Assembly (NCBI GenBank): GCA_017394515.1
Contig: JAFPXY010000041.1
Span: 28,400-92,399 of the forward strand
Length of the DNA stretch: 64,000 nucleotides
Direction: 5' to 3'
Source: Bacillota bacterium
GTDB lineage: Bacteria > Bacillota > Clostridia > Peptostreptococcales > Anaerovoracaceae
Shown here: positions 7,525 to 15,922 of the stretch, piece by piece
Layout of the letters: each line of letters starts with the position of its first letter
Numbering within the stretch: the first letter of the stretch is position 1
Made by a program: the position numbers and the translations under genes
The notes under the pieces: model-generated
Seen by the model: only the letters and a program-made list of their open reading frames with translations
Database searches by the model: none
What the model was told of the DNA's origin: nothing

Positions 7525-8675
7525 AAGCAAAGAACAAAAAAACAGCCCTGGTGCTGGGCGGAGGTGGCTCCAGAGGGGCTTACGAGATCGGCGTCTGGCA
7601 GGCATTAACGGAACTCGGCATCAGGATCGATATGGTCTATGGCACATCAGTAGGAGCCATCAATGCTGCCATGGTCGCCCAGGGAGATCTGGACCTGACG
7701 ACGGATCTCTGGAAGGAGCTGGAGACCGATACGGTCTTTGACATGGCGCCTGACAGCAAGCCTACGGACTACGTGAAGGAGATCGTGGTAAACCAGGGAG
7801 CAGGCACAGGTCCTCTACACGGACTTCTCGAAAAATATGTGGATGAAAAGAAGGTCAGGGAGTCAGGCATGGACTTCGGAATAGTGGCCTTTTCACCGGC
7901 AGACTTGGGCAAGCATTTCTTAAGGATCGATGACATTCCCGAGGGCAAACTGGTGGACTTCATCATGGCTTCAGCTTCCGCCTTTCCGGCTCTTCAGGCT
8001 TATGAGATAAACGGCGTGAGCTACATCGACGGAGGTTACGCGGATGTGCTTCCCGTGGGCATGGCCATGGAAGATGGCGCTGATGAGATCATCGCCGTGG
8101 ACCTTTCGGGCTTCGGCAACGTGGTCAAGGAAAACTTGGAAAAGGCTGAGAACTTGGTACACATCAAATCCTCCGAAAACCTGGGCTTCGAGTTCATCTT
8201 TGATAAACAGAACACCCTGAGGATCATGAAGCTGGGCTACCTGGACTGCCTTAAGGCTTATGGCGTTTTAGAAGGAAAGGAGATAGCCTTTGCCAAGGGT
8301 GTCTTTGATAAGAACACCTTGAAGATGGCAGACTGCCTGGGAGATGTCCTACGTATCGATAATCTCATCATCTACACTGAACCGGTATTCATGGAACGCA
8401 TCACAGAAGTCATAGATGGTGACCTGGAGAGCCAAGAGAAGTTAACCCAGCTAGCAGGCCTTAAGAGCTTAAAGGAGATCAAAGAATTCCTGGATAAGGT
8501 GGATCTCAAAGAGGGCTTAAAGGACGCTAATGCGGAGAAATTGCTTTGCTATGGAGCGGCGGAAGATATAAAGAAAAATGGGAAGAGGAGTGTTTTTCAG
8601 TCCAGAACGGCTATGAAACTCATCCCTAAGATCGTTAATGCAGCTAAATTCCTCGTAAAATATGAGTTGATATAA
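7521..8675 (+). CDS. Patatin-like phospholipase family protein
   Basis: 384 residues. N-terminal patatin domain: oxyanion loop GGGGSRGAYEIGV, nucleophile elbow GTSVG (Ser about residue 45), and the catalytic Asp in DGGYADVLPVG. The Ser-Asp dyad hydrolyses acyl esters of lipids. The C-terminal 130 residues are charged and not recognised. Start at 7521 is preferred over 7515 because GGAGAG lies 9 nt upstream and the ATG overlaps the mocR stop (ATGA), implying translational coupling. Forms an operon mocR-patatin-sir2. Another patatin homologue lies at 14570. Confidence 0.85.
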   Translation: MKAKNKKTALVLGGGGSRGAYEIGVWQALTELGIRIDMVYGTSVGAINAAMVAQGDLDLTTDLWKELETDTVFDMAPDSKPTDYVKEIVVNQGAGTGPLHGLLEKYVDEKKVRESGMDFGIVAFSPADLGKHFLRIDDIPEGKLVDFIMASASAFPALQAYEINGVSYIDGGYADVLPVGMAMEDGADEIIAVDLSGFGNVVKENLEKAENLVHIKSSENLGFEFIFDKQNTLRIMKLGYLDCLKAYGVLEGKEIAFAKGVFDKNTLKMADCLGDVLRIDNLIIYTEPVFMERITEVIDGDLESQEKLTQLAGLKSLKEIKEFLDKVDLKEGLKDANAEKLLCYGAAEDIKKNGKRSVFQSRTAMKLIPKIVNAAKFLVKYELI

Positions 8676-8686
8676 GGAGGTAAATC

Positions 8687-9421
8687 ATGGACGAAAGACT
8701 TAAAAAGATAGTAGAAAACAGCAAAAATATAGTATTCTTCGGTGGCGCCGGAGTCTCCACTGAATCCAATATCCCGGACTTCAGATCCGAAAAAGGACTC
8801 TACAAGGCCATGAACGATTACGGAAGATCTCCTGAGGAGATGCTGAGCCATAGCTTCTTTAGAAACCATACGGAGACGTTTTTTGACTACTACAAGAAAA
8901 ATCTAATCTATCGTGACGCTCAGCCTAACAAGGCTCACAGAGCTTTAGCCAAACTGGAAGCTCAGGGCAAATTAAAGGCTATCGTCACCCAGAACATCGA
9001 TGGCCTCCACCAGAAGGCAGGATCACAGACCGTCCATGAGCTTCACGGTTCAGTCATGAGGAATTACTGCATGAAATGCCATCAGTTCTATGACCTAGAC
9101 TACATCATGGATGAGAGCCACTGCAGGGGCGGCGTTCCCATCTGCCCGGTATGCGGAGGTATCATCAAGCCGGACGTGGTGCTTTATGAGGAGCCCTTGG
9201 ATGGAGACACCATGGACAGAGCAATTTCAGCCATCAGGAAGGCTGATACTCTGATCATCGGAGGAACCTCTCTCGTGGTATATCCGGCAGCGGGATTCGT
9301 GCACTATTTCAGAGGAGATACTCTGGTGCTCATCAACAAGCAGGAGACCTCCTATGACTCCCACGCTGACCTAGTTATCCACGATGCCATAGGAAAAGTT
9401 ATGGATATGGATGAAGTATAA
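8687..9421 (+). CDS. cobB: NAD-dependent protein deacylase, Sir2 family
   Basis: 244 residues, the usual bacterial sirtuin length. Visible motifs: FFGGAGVSTESNIPDFRS (NAD loop), TQNIDGLHQKAG with the catalytic His following in ELHGSV, zinc Cys pairs CMKCHQ and CPVCGG, KPDVVLYEEPL and GTSLVVYPAAG. It removes acetyl or other acyl groups from lysines using NAD+. RBS GGAGG (TAAGGAGGTAAATC) just after the patatin stop, so it is the third gene of the operon. No terminator is obvious before the thiolase promoter. Confidence 0.93.
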   Translation: MDERLKKIVENSKNIVFFGGAGVSTESNIPDFRSEKGLYKAMNDYGRSPEEMLSHSFFRNHTETFFDYYKKNLIYRDAQPNKAHRALAKLEAQGKLKAIVTQNIDGLHQKAGSQTVHELHGSVMRNYCMKCHQFYDLDYIMDESHCRGGVPICPVCGGIIKPDVVLYEEPLDGDTMDRAISAIRKADTLIIGGTSLVVYPAAGFVHYFRGDTLVLINKQETSYDSHADLVIHDAIGKVMDMDEV

Positions 9422-9473
9422 TTAAACAAGTTATATATAATGTGCAGATTTGGTGAAAAATGCAATTTGGTAC

Positions 9474-9502
9474 TTTACTCGGAGGGGATTTTTTGGTATT
9501 AT
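9474..9502 (+). promoter_or_regulatory. Promoter of the thiolase gene
   Basis: TTTACT (9474-9479), 17 nt, TATTAT (9497-9502). It predicts a leader of about 100 nt before AGGAGGAAAAATTAAATG; no riboswitch was recognised in that leader. The 185-bp spacer 9422-9606 otherwise shows nothing coding. Confidence 0.55.
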
Positions 9503-9606
9503 ATTGATGTATGGAATTTAAAACAATAAGTGGTTTTTAGGCCATACGACCAGTAATTTTAGTCAATTATTGAATAAACATATTTACAACCAGGAGGAAA
9601 AATTAA

Positions 9607-10788
9607 ATGAGAGAAGTTGTAATCGCAAGCGCAGTAAGAACTCCCATCGGCAAGTTCGGCGGAAGCTTAAAGGACGTATCCGCTAGAAAGCTCGGAGCTA
9701 TCGTTATCAAAGAAGCTTTAAACAGAGCAGGCGTTGACCCCGCAATGGTAGACGAAGTCATCATGGGCTGCGTACTTCAGGGTGGACTTGGACAGAACGT
9801 ATCAAGACAGATGTCCTTAGACGCAGGTGTTCCTGTAGAAGTACCTACATTCACAATCAACAAGGTTTGCGGATCCGGTTTAAGAGCTGTTGAGCTTGCT
9901 GCTCAGATCATCAAGGCCGGCGATGCTGACATCGTAGTTGCAGGTGGAGCTGAAAACATGTCAGCTACAGCATTTGCAATGCCCGCAGCAAGATGGGGAG
10001 CCAGAATGTTCGACACCAAGATGGTTGACATGATGGTTAACGATGGACTTTGGGACGCTTTCAACGGATATCACATGGGTATCACCGCTGAGAACGTAGC
10101 AGAGCAGTGGGGACTTACCAGAGAACAGCTTGACGAATTCTCCGTTATCTCCCAGCAGAGAGCAGAAGCTGCTGTAGATTCCGGCAGATTCGACGACGAG
10201 ATCGTTCCCGTAACCATTCCTCAGAGAAAGGGCGATCCTATCGTATTCGCTAGAGACGAGCATCTCACCAGAGGATCCTCCATGGAGAAGGTTGCTAAGC
10301 TTAAACCCGCATTCAAGAAGGACGGCGGAGTTGTAACAGCTGCTAACGCTTCCGGTATCAACGATTCCGGCGCTGCAGTAGTAGTTATGTCAGCTGAGAA
10401 GGCTGAAGAACTTGGAATCAAGCCTCTTTGCAAGATCGTATCCTATGCTTCCGGCGGAGTTGATCCTTCCATCATGGGAGTTGGCCCTGTTCCTGCTTCC
10501 AAGAAGGCTCTTGAGAAGGCTGGCCTTACTATCGAGGACATCGACCTTGTTGAAGCTAACGAAGCTTTCGCTGCTCAGTCACTGGCAGTAAGAAAAGAAT
10601 TAGGACTTGATCCTGAAAAGACCAACGTAAATGGTGGAGCTATCGCACTTGGACATCCTATCGGAGCATCCGGCTGCAGAATTCTCGTAACCCTTATCTA
10701 CGAAATGATGAAGAGAGACAGCAAGAGAGGTCTTGCAACTCTTTGCATCGGCGGCGGTATGGGAACATCCCTCATCGTTGAGAGATAA
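9607..10788 (+). CDS. thlA: Acetyl-CoA C-acetyltransferase (thiolase)
   Basis: 393 residues, exact length for biosynthetic thiolases. Catalytic elements: nucleophile Cys in [11 protein letters not shown] (about residue 89), NEAFAAQ, His in [14 protein letters not shown], and the second Cys in CIGGGMGTS. It condenses two acetyl-CoA to acetoacetyl-CoA or works in the cleavage direction; in a lysine fermenter it links acetyl-CoA, acetoacetyl-CoA and the CoA-transferase pool. Strong RBS (CCAGGAGGAAAAA), own promoter and terminator, and the same strongly biased codon choice as kdd, kamA and kamDE point to high expression. Confidence 0.95.
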   Translation: MREVVIASAVRTPIGKFGGSLKDVSARKLGAIVIKEALNRAGVDPAMVDEVIMGCVLQGGLGQNVSRQMSLDAGVPVEVPTFTINKVCGSGLRAVELAAQIIKAGDADIVVAGGAENMSATAFAMPAARWGARMFDTKMVDMMVNDGLWDAFNGYHMGITAENVAEQWGLTREQLDEFSVISQQRAEAAVDSGRFDDEIVPVTIPQRKGDPIVFARDEHLTRGSSMEKVAKLKPAFKKDGGVVTAANASGINDSGAAVVVMSAEKAEELGIKPLCKIVSYASGGVDPSIMGVGPVPASKKALEKAGLTIEDIDLVEANEAFAAQSLAVRKELGLDPEKTNVNGGAIALGHPIGASGCRILVTLIYEMMKRDSKRGLATLCIGGGMGTSLIVER

Positions 10789-10805
10789 TCAAGTAATTGA
10801 CTTAA

Positions 10806-10838
10806 ATAACCGGCGGCATATGTCGCCGGTTATTTTTT
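10806..10838 (+). terminator. Terminator after thlA
   Basis: AACCGGCG (10808-10815) and CGCCGGTT (10824-10831), extendable by AT pairs, followed by TTTTTT. Confidence 0.9.
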
Positions 10839-10864
10839 AAGTATCAAGTCTTTAAAAAGATATC

Positions 10865-10893
10865 TTGAACTATCATATGCTTTGTGCTATAAT
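10865..10893 (+). promoter_or_regulatory. tRNA-Val(GAC) promoter, extended -10
   Basis: TTGAAC (10865-10870), 17 nt, TGC-TATAAT (-10 at 10888-10893), 17 nt before the mature tRNA 5' end. Confidence 0.75.
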
Positions 10894-10910
10894 AATCAAG
10901 TCACAGATAT

Positions 10911-10986
10911 GGTCCATTAGCTCAGCTGGGAGAGCGACAGGGTGACAACCTGTAGGTCACAAGTTCAAGTCTTGTATGGGCCACCA
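10911..10986 (+). tRNA. tRNA-Val (anticodon GAC), CCA encoded
   Basis: 76-nt cloverleaf: acceptor GGTCCAT/ATGGGCC (one G-U pair), D-arm with AGCTCAGCTGGGAGAGC, anticodon stem ACAGG/CCTGT with loop GTGACAA (anticodon GAC), T-loop GTTCAAGTC, discriminator A and encoded CCA. Confidence 0.93.
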
Positions 10987-10992
10987 ATTAAA

Positions 10993-11028
10993 AAACCCTG
11001 AAACATTGCGTTTCAGGGTTTGCTTTTT
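10993..11028. terminator. Terminator after tRNA-Val(GAC)
   Basis: AAACCCTGAAAC / GTTTCAGGGTTT around ATTGC, then GCTTTTT. Preceding A-run could also let it serve the leftward gene at 11047. Confidence 0.88.
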
Positions 11029-11046
11029 ATATTTCAAATACACCTT

Positions 11047-11523
11047 TTAAATTTCCTCGAGTTCTTCTTCAGGCTCCTCGTTCAGCTTGGCCTCGCGCTT
11101 TTTGTAGGATGCTACGCCAATGGAGAGGGCGATTATGCAGAGCACACAGGTGACGATGCCGGCAATTGCAGCAGCTGCGATACACCCGCCGATCTTGTCA
11201 CCGAAGTATCTGTGGATTGCGAAGAAGGTAACCAGCCCTACCACGATTCCCGCGATTATTGACGCAATCAGGTTGGTGGTGAATTTGGGCTGCAGCTTTC
11301 TATCCCAGATACCGGCTCTCAAGCAGGCGATCGTAACATAGCAGCTGATGGTCAGAAGTATTATGCACTCGCCTCCGAAGACCTTTATATCAGCTCCGCT
11401 TACGGCCTCTTCGATCAGCATGAAGGCCGCCAGCATCCAGAAGGCGATCCAGAATCCATTATGTTCTATCTTAAGCATCATTTGCTCTTGTCTCTCATCT
11501 AAATTACTCTTACGCATTTTCAT
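11047..11523 (-). CDS. Small membrane protein paired with an HTH regulator (DUF6773-like)
   Basis: 158 residues with four predicted membrane segments (WIAFWMLAAFMLIEEAV; CIILLTISCYVTIACL; LIASIIAGIVVGLVTFFAI; IAAAAIAGIVTCVLCIIALSIG), an N-terminal DERQEQMMLKIE segment and an acidic C-terminus ending EEPEEELEEI. The DERQE...KIE start and topology resemble DUF6773 proteins that are routinely encoded beside Xre-type HTH genes. Function unknown. ATG at 11523 has GGAGG 9 nt upstream; an ATG at 11529 is possible. The start lies inside the end of the HTH gene, so both are on one transcript. Confidence 0.6.
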   Translation of the reverse strand: MKMRKSNLDERQEQMMLKIEHNGFWIAFWMLAAFMLIEEAVSGADIKVFGGECIILLTISCYVTIACLRAGIWDRKLQPKFTTNLIASIIAGIVVGLVTFFAIHRYFGDKIGGCIAAAAIAGIVTCVLCIIALSIGVASYKKREAKLNEEPEEELEEI

Positions 11524-11722
11524 TTCCATTCTCCTCCCAAAAAAGGTCATTAAGTGTAACTCCCAGTGCCTTGCAGATGGCAATGCACAGATTTATGGAT
11601 GGATTGAACTCGCCGGCTTCGATGAGGCCGATGGTCTGCCTCGTGACTCCGCAGGCCTTAGCCAGATCTGTCTGTGACATCTCGAGTTCAATTCTTCGGA
11701 ATTTCATTTTAAGGTTTCGCAT
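11510..11722 (-). CDS. Xre-family HTH transcriptional regulator
   Basis: 70 residues, essentially one HTH_3 domain: FRRIELEMSQTDLAKACGV, TRQTIGLIEAGEFNPSINLC, AIAKALGV-like end and NDLFWEE. Proteins of this size (YozG/Cro type) typically repress the operon that holds them and a membrane partner. RBS TAAGGAGGTAATC precedes the ATG. Its promoter carries two copies of AAGTATATA, likely its own operators. Confidence 0.88.
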   Translation of the reverse strand: MRNLKMKFRRIELEMSQTDLAKACGVTRQTIGLIEAGEFNPSINLCIAICKALGVTLNDLFWEENGNENA

Positions 11723-11744
11723 GTGATTACCTCCTTACAATGCA

Positions 11745-11781
11745 AAGTATATACTATCATGTTGCAAATGTCAAGTATATA
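11745..11781 (-). promoter_or_regulatory. Promoter of the HTH operon with repeated AAGTATATA boxes
   Basis: Minus strand TTGACA (11774-11769), 17 nt, TATACT (11751-11746). AAGTATATA occurs at 11745-11753 and 11773-11781, 28 bp apart, one over the -10 and one over the -35, both followed by A/T-rich sequence containing TGCAAA/TGTCAA; suggests autoregulation. Confidence 0.6.
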
Positions 11782-11929
11782 TTACAAATAATTTTTATAA
11801 TTTGCAAAAGAAATCCATATCGAACCTGCGCGAGAGTTTTTTGCGTAAATGGTTTTGGAAAATATTGACCTTAGAAGAGCAAAATATTATTATCATAACA
11901 AGAGAGCTTTTAGGCGAAAGGAGAATATC

Positions 11930-12367
11930 ATGAATACTATTGCACCGGGTGGTGCTGTACCGGGAAAGCCCGATAAAATGTTTGAATTCAAAAGGGTGAG
12001 GCTGAACGTTCAGGGCATGATGGCTTCTGCCAGAGAGTATGAAGCTCTGAGAACTAAGGACGGAGTGGAAGTTTCCATCTATGATGGGCCCTGGAGCTAT
12101 AACGACAATATTACTCGTGAAGATTGTCTTCAGTCCAGAAGAAAGGGAGGCGATAAGCTGTACTATGAGATCGCTGAGTTCTTCTATGAGATAGGTATTG
12201 AGAAATGGGATGGATTTTGCAAGTCGAACCCTGACGTCCTGGATGGCTATAGCTTTTCTTTTGAGGCGGAGACCATTGACGGTAAAAAGATAAGTGCCCG
12301 AGGAAGCAATTCTTATCCCTCAAACTATGGCAAGTTTGAAGATTATCTTTGGGGACTGCTTCATTGA
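11930..12367 (+). CDS. Conserved hypothetical protein, unknown function
   Basis: 145 residues, soluble, no signal peptide or membrane segment. Opens with TIAPGGAVPGKPDKM and contains a mixed alpha/beta sequence (MFEFKRVRLNVQGMMASAREYEA, DGVEVSIYDGPWSYND, FFYEIGIEKWDGF, DGYSFSFEAETIDGKKISARGSN). I do not recognise the family. ATG at 11930 chosen because GAAAGGAGAATATC precedes it; the frame stays open 81 bp upstream but without an RBS. Downstream of the divergent HTH operon; its upstream spacer includes a 15-nt string (11837-11851) shared with the palindromic repeats at 16 kb. Confidence 0.6.
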   Translation: MNTIAPGGAVPGKPDKMFEFKRVRLNVQGMMASAREYEALRTKDGVEVSIYDGPWSYNDNITREDCLQSRRKGGDKLYYEIAEFFYEIGIEKWDGFCKSNPDVLDGYSFSFEAETIDGKKISARGSNSYPSNYGKFEDYLWGLLH

Positions 12368-12383
12368 TAACATAAACAATTAT

Positions 12384-12412
12384 TTGAAAATTCTGATAAG
12401 ATGAAATATAAT
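12384..12412 (+). promoter_or_regulatory. proBA promoter
   Basis: TTGAAA (12384-12389), 17 nt, TATAAT (12407-12412), about 32 nt ahead of the proB ATG. Confidence 0.7.
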
Positions 12413-12450
12413 ATCAGTAATAGCATTTTGAGACTAGAGCAGGAGGCGTT

Positions 12451-13218
12451 ATGAAGATCACTGTTAAAGTAGGAACATCCACCCTGACCCATAAGACGGG
12501 CAGGCTTAATATCAGAAGAGTTGAAGAGCTTTGCAAGGTGCTTAGCGATGTAAAAAACGCGGGCCATGAGATCGTGCTGGTATCATCCGGCGCCATTGGC
12601 ATGGGCGTTGGCAAGCTGAACATGGCGGAACGACCTAAGGACATGCCCACCAAGCAGGCGGCTGCAGCTGTAGGTCAGTGCGAGCTCATGTACGTGTATG
12701 ACAAGCTCTTCCAGGAGCACAATCACACGGTGGCTCAGATCCTGATCACCGGTGAGGACCTGGCGGATCAGACACGTCACGACAATTTCACCAACACCCT
12801 CATGAGGCTTCTGGAACTTGGAGCGCTTCCCATCATCAATGAGAATGACACCATAGCCACCAGCGAGATCGCAGTAGGTGATAATGATACTTTGGGTGCT
12901 CTGGTCGCAGCGAGTGTGGGATCGGATCTCTTCGTGGTGCTTACGGATATCGACGGACTCTATACTTCGGATCCCAGACACGATGAGAGTGCAGAGTTCA
13001 TCAGAGAAGTCAGAGAGATCACGGAGGAGATGCTGGACGGTGCAGGCGGCGGAGGAACCGAGCTTGCTACAGGAGGCATGGCAACCAAACTTTCAGCAGC
13101 CAAGATCGCCATGGATGCCGGAGTTGACATGATAATCGTGAATGGACAGAACCCTGCGGTTATCTACGATGCGGTCGATGGCGAGCCCGTGGGCACACGC
13201 TTTATCGCAAAAAAATAA
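12451..13218 (+). CDS. proB: Glutamate 5-kinase (no PUA domain)
   Basis: 255 residues of amino-acid kinase fold: VKVGTSTLTH at the start, VLVSSGAIGMGVGKL, INENDTIA, LTDIDGLYTSDPR, GTELATGGMATKLSAAKIA. It phosphorylates glutamate, the first step of proline synthesis. Many ProB proteins are about 370 residues with a C-terminal PUA domain; this one stops at the kinase domain, as in a number of Firmicutes and archaea. RBS GCAGGAGGCGTT. Followed by proA 15 bp later in one operon; proC is not in the window. Confidence 0.95.
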   Translation: MKITVKVGTSTLTHKTGRLNIRRVEELCKVLSDVKNAGHEIVLVSSGAIGMGVGKLNMAERPKDMPTKQAAAAVGQCELMYVYDKLFQEHNHTVAQILITGEDLADQTRHDNFTNTLMRLLELGALPIINENDTIATSEIAVGDNDTLGALVAASVGSDLFVVLTDIDGLYTSDPRHDESAEFIREVREITEEMLDGAGGGGTELATGGMATKLSAAKIAMDAGVDMIIVNGQNPAVIYDAVDGEPVGTRFIAKK

Positions 13219-13232
13219 AGGAGGCAGGTTCA

Positions 13233-14489
13233 ATGAAAGCTACACATGATATACTTATAGAAACCAAGAGGGCGCTTCCGGCGCTGGCAGCTTCCGGAGA
13301 AAAAAAGAATGCAGCTCTCAAGGCCATCGCATCCAGACTGATTGATGAAAAGGATGTGATCCTTCAAGCTAATGCACTTGACGTGGAAGCGGCAAAGGAG
13401 CGTCTGGGAGACGTAATGATAGACAGGCTGACCCTTACGGAGGCACGCATCGAGGGCATGTCTCAGGGAGTTTTGGACGTGGCTGCTTTGGCGGACCCCG
13501 AGGGCAGAGTTTTAAGAAGAATAGAAAGACCCAACGGCATAGTTATCGAAAAGACTTCCGTGCCTTTGGGAGTAGTTTCGATCATATATGAGAGCAGACC
13601 TAACGTCACTTCCGACGCGGCAGTCCTGGCCCTTAAGTCAGGAAACGCTGTGGTTCTTAGAGGCGGCAGGGAAGCCTTCAGATCCAATCAGGCCATCGTG
13701 AATGCCATTCATCACGGCCTGGAGGATGCAGGACTTCCACCTGAACTTGTGGGATTCATCGAGGATACAGATCACCGTTCTGCAGATGAGATCATGAACG
13801 CCGTGGGTCTTGTGGATATGCTGATCCCCAGAGGCGGCGCAGGACTCATCAGGCGTTGCGTAGAAAACGCCCTCGTGCCTTGTATCCATACCGGAACTGG
13901 CATCTGCCACGTGTATGTGGATGCTGCAGCAGACCAGGAAAAGGCTCTTAATATCATCGAAAACGCTAAGACCAGCAGGCCTTCTGTGTGCAACGCAGAG
14001 GAAGCCCTTCTGGTACACAAAGATGCGGCGGAGAGTTTTTTGCCGAAGCTTAAGGAGAGATTGGTGGATCAGCGGGTTGATCGCGGGCTGGTTCCCGTGG
14101 AGCTCAGACTGGATAAGAGAGCGGCTGCCATCATTGACGGCACGCCTGCGGGAGAACTGGACTTTGACACGGAGTTCCTGGATTACATCCTTGCCGTAGC
14201 TGTGGTGGACGACGTGGATGCAGCCATCGAGCACATCGGACTTCACTCCACCGGACACAGTGAGTCCATCATAACAGAAGACCCTGAAGCAGCAGCTAAG
14301 TTCACATCTTTAGTGGATTCAGCAGCTGTATACGTTAACGTTTCCACCAGATTCACCGATGGCGGCGAGTTTGGCCTGGGCTGCGAGATGGGAATTTCCA
14401 CTCAAAAGCTCCACGCCAGAGGACCCATGGGGCTGGAGGAACTCAATACATATAAATATATAATCCGTGGAGACGGACAGATTAGATAA
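13233..14489 (+). CDS. proA: Glutamate-5-semialdehyde dehydrogenase
   Basis: 418 residues, normal length. Aldehyde-dehydrogenase superfamily motifs: SIIYESRPNVTSDAA, ALKSGNAVVLRGGREA, VDMLIPRGGAGLIR, the catalytic Cys in SRPSVCNAEEALLV, and the terminal stretch FTDGGEFGLGCEMGISTQKLHARGP. Reduces glutamyl-5-phosphate with NADPH to the semialdehyde that cyclises to pyrroline-5-carboxylate. RBS AAAGGAGGCAGGTTCA. No clear terminator follows; an 80-bp spacer leads to the second patatin gene. Confidence 0.96.
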   Translation: MKATHDILIETKRALPALAASGEKKNAALKAIASRLIDEKDVILQANALDVEAAKERLGDVMIDRLTLTEARIEGMSQGVLDVAALADPEGRVLRRIERPNGIVIEKTSVPLGVVSIIYESRPNVTSDAAVLALKSGNAVVLRGGREAFRSNQAIVNAIHHGLEDAGLPPELVGFIEDTDHRSADEIMNAVGLVDMLIPRGGAGLIRRCVENALVPCIHTGTGICHVYVDAAADQEKALNIIENAKTSRPSVCNAEEALLVHKDAAESFLPKLKERLVDQRVDRGLVPVELRLDKRAAAIIDGTPAGELDFDTEFLDYILAVAVVDDVDAAIEHIGLHSTGHSESIITEDPEAAAKFTSLVDSAAVYVNVSTRFTDGGEFGLGCEMGISTQKLHARGPMGLEELNTYKYIIRGDGQIR

Positions 14490-14569
14490 TTGATTAAAGG
14501 CTATGTACAAAAATATTTCTTTGAAAGTGAGGCTGTGTACAGGCCGGTTGATTCATTGAAGGAGAGATT

Positions 14570-15424
14570 ATGTACAAGTCAAAATTAGGCATAGTTGATG
14601 TGGGTGGCGGCACCCGCGGAATATTCGGAGCTGGAGTCCTGGACAGGTTCATGGAACTTGGAATCAGTGCTGATCACTTCGTGGGAGTATCTGCAGGCAG
14701 TGCCAACGGTGCGTCCTATATCGCAGGACAGCGAGGAAGAAACTACGTATTCTATACGGAATACGCATTCAGAAAAGAATACATGAGCCTGGAGAATCTG
14801 CTCCACACCGGTTCATATCTGGATCTTGACTACATCTATGGAACACTTTCCAACGACGATGGCGAGTATCCTTTAGATTACGATGCCATGATGTCTAACC
14901 CCTGCGACTTCGAGATCGTGGCCACCAACGCGGTGACAGGTCGCGCCATGTACTTCAAAAAGGATGAGATCCAGCGTAACAAATACGATTTCTTCAAGGC
15001 TTCAAGCTGTGTACCTGGTATTGATAAACCCTATTATGTGGGCAAAATACCCTGTTACGACGGCGGCCTGGCGGATCCCATACCCTATAAGAGGGCCTTC
15101 AGAGCCGGCTGTGACAAGGTCATCGTCATACTGACGAAGCCCCGCGATACCATAAGAAATTCCGGAAAAGACCGTGCCCTGGCGGTGGCCATAGTGGGGG
15201 ATTATCCCAAGGCCGCCGAGACCTGGATTGGCCGCGCGGAGTTATACAACAGAAGCGTCGAGGAAGTCTTCAAACTGGAGCGCCAGGGCAAGATACTGGT
15301 CATCGCACCGGAGGACATTGGAGGTTTAAAGACTCTCTCTCAGGATCGCGCCGCCCTGGACGATCTCTATCAACAGGGTCTGAAAGCCGCAGATGCGGCG
15401 GTGGATTTTCTGGGGGAGGAGTAG
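14570..15424 (+). CDS. Patatin-like phospholipase family protein (short form)
   Basis: 284 residues. Oxyanion loop VGGGTRGIFGAGV, nucleophile elbow GVSAGSANG (Ser about residue 42), catalytic Asp in YDGGLADPIPYKRA. This short lineage resembles the YjjU-type patatin proteins; substrate unknown, presumably a lipid acyl ester. It differs from the patatin at 7521 (longer, different C-terminus), so it is not a recent duplicate. RBS GAAGGAGAGATT. Confidence 0.85.
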   Translation: MYKSKLGIVDVGGGTRGIFGAGVLDRFMELGISADHFVGVSAGSANGASYIAGQRGRNYVFYTEYAFRKEYMSLENLLHTGSYLDLDYIYGTLSNDDGEYPLDYDAMMSNPCDFEIVATNAVTGRAMYFKKDEIQRNKYDFFKASSCVPGIDKPYYVGKIPCYDGGLADPIPYKRAFRAGCDKVIVILTKPRDTIRNSGKDRALAVAIVGDYPKAAETWIGRAELYNRSVEEVFKLERQGKILVIAPEDIGGLKTLSQDRAALDDLYQQGLKAADAAVDFLGEE

Positions 15425-15487
15425 TGAAATGACTGTGGGCTGGCCAATACGGTCGCAAGCACCATGCCAGGAACGCATAAAAACATA

Positions 15488-15516
15488 TTGATTATTCGGT
15501 CCTTTTGTGCTAATAT
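15488..15516 (+). promoter_or_regulatory. tRNA-Val(CAC) promoter
   Basis: TTGATT (15488-15493), 17 nt, TGC-TAATAT (-10 at 15511-15516), 18 nt before the tRNA. Confidence 0.65.
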
Positions 15517-15534
15517 ATTCTTTGGACTGAATAT

Positions 15535-15610
15535 GCGCTGTTAGCTCAGCTGGGAGAGCACCTGGGTCACAACCAGGTTGTCAGGGGTTCAAGTCCCTTA
15601 CAGCGCACCA
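15535..15610 (+). tRNA. tRNA-Val (anticodon CAC), CCA encoded
   Basis: 76-nt cloverleaf: acceptor GCGCTGT/ACAGCGC, D-arm AGCTCAGCTGGGAGAGC, anticodon stem CCTGG/CCAGG with loop GTCACAA (anticodon CAC), T-arm GGGGTTCAAGTCCCT, discriminator A, encoded CCA. A 15-nt inverted copy of its T-arm lies 65 bp downstream (15664-15678). Confidence 0.93.
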
Positions 15611-15618
15611 TAGAAAAG

Positions 15619-15645
15619 CAGACGGCCTTTTGGCCGTCTGTTTTT
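15619..15645 (+). terminator. Terminator after tRNA-Val(CAC)
   Basis: CAGACGGCC / GGCCGTCTG around TTTT, followed by TTTTTC. Confidence 0.92.
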
Positions 15646-15699
15646 CTATATTGCATTATAAGAAAGGGACTTGAACCCGAGCGCACTAAAAAGTATGCG

Positions 15700-15900
15700 T
15701 ACACATGAGGGGCCATTTCCCGGGGGCTATGTGTAGGCAAAACTACACATCAAGTATGGTTTTGAGGGGACCATGTGTAGTTTTGGCCCCGGGCACAGAA
15801 CGCATCAAGAGGTAAAACTACACATAGCCCCCTTGTTTTCAAAGGACATGTGTAGTTTTGCCTATACATGAGAGGCTGTTTTCGTGGGGTCATGTGTAGG
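15700..15900. repeat. Palindromic repeat family A: two 78-bp modules in inverted orientation
   Basis: Four units with arms ACACAT/ATGTGT and a constant 22-nt spacer: left arms at 15701, 15745, 15820 and 15864 (last is ATACAT), right arms at 15729, 15773, 15848 and 15892. In units 2 and 3 the arms extend outward to 12-13 bp (AAAACTACACAT / ATGTGTAGTTTT). Units are paired with a 44-bp offset and a 10-nt linker: AGGCAAAACT in the first pair, its exact reverse complement AGTTTTGCCT in the second, so the second module is inverted. No gene is convincing here; the region lies between a tRNA terminator and the trxB terminator. Confidence 0.85.
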
Positions 15901-15922
15901 CAGTTGCATCGTGAATTTGCTC

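Noticed and set aside
9450..9510. Sigma-54 promoter before thlA
   Set aside because: TTGGTGAAAAATGC and TTGGTATTATATTGA have wrong GG-GC spacing or lack the GC; a sigma-70 promoter fits better.
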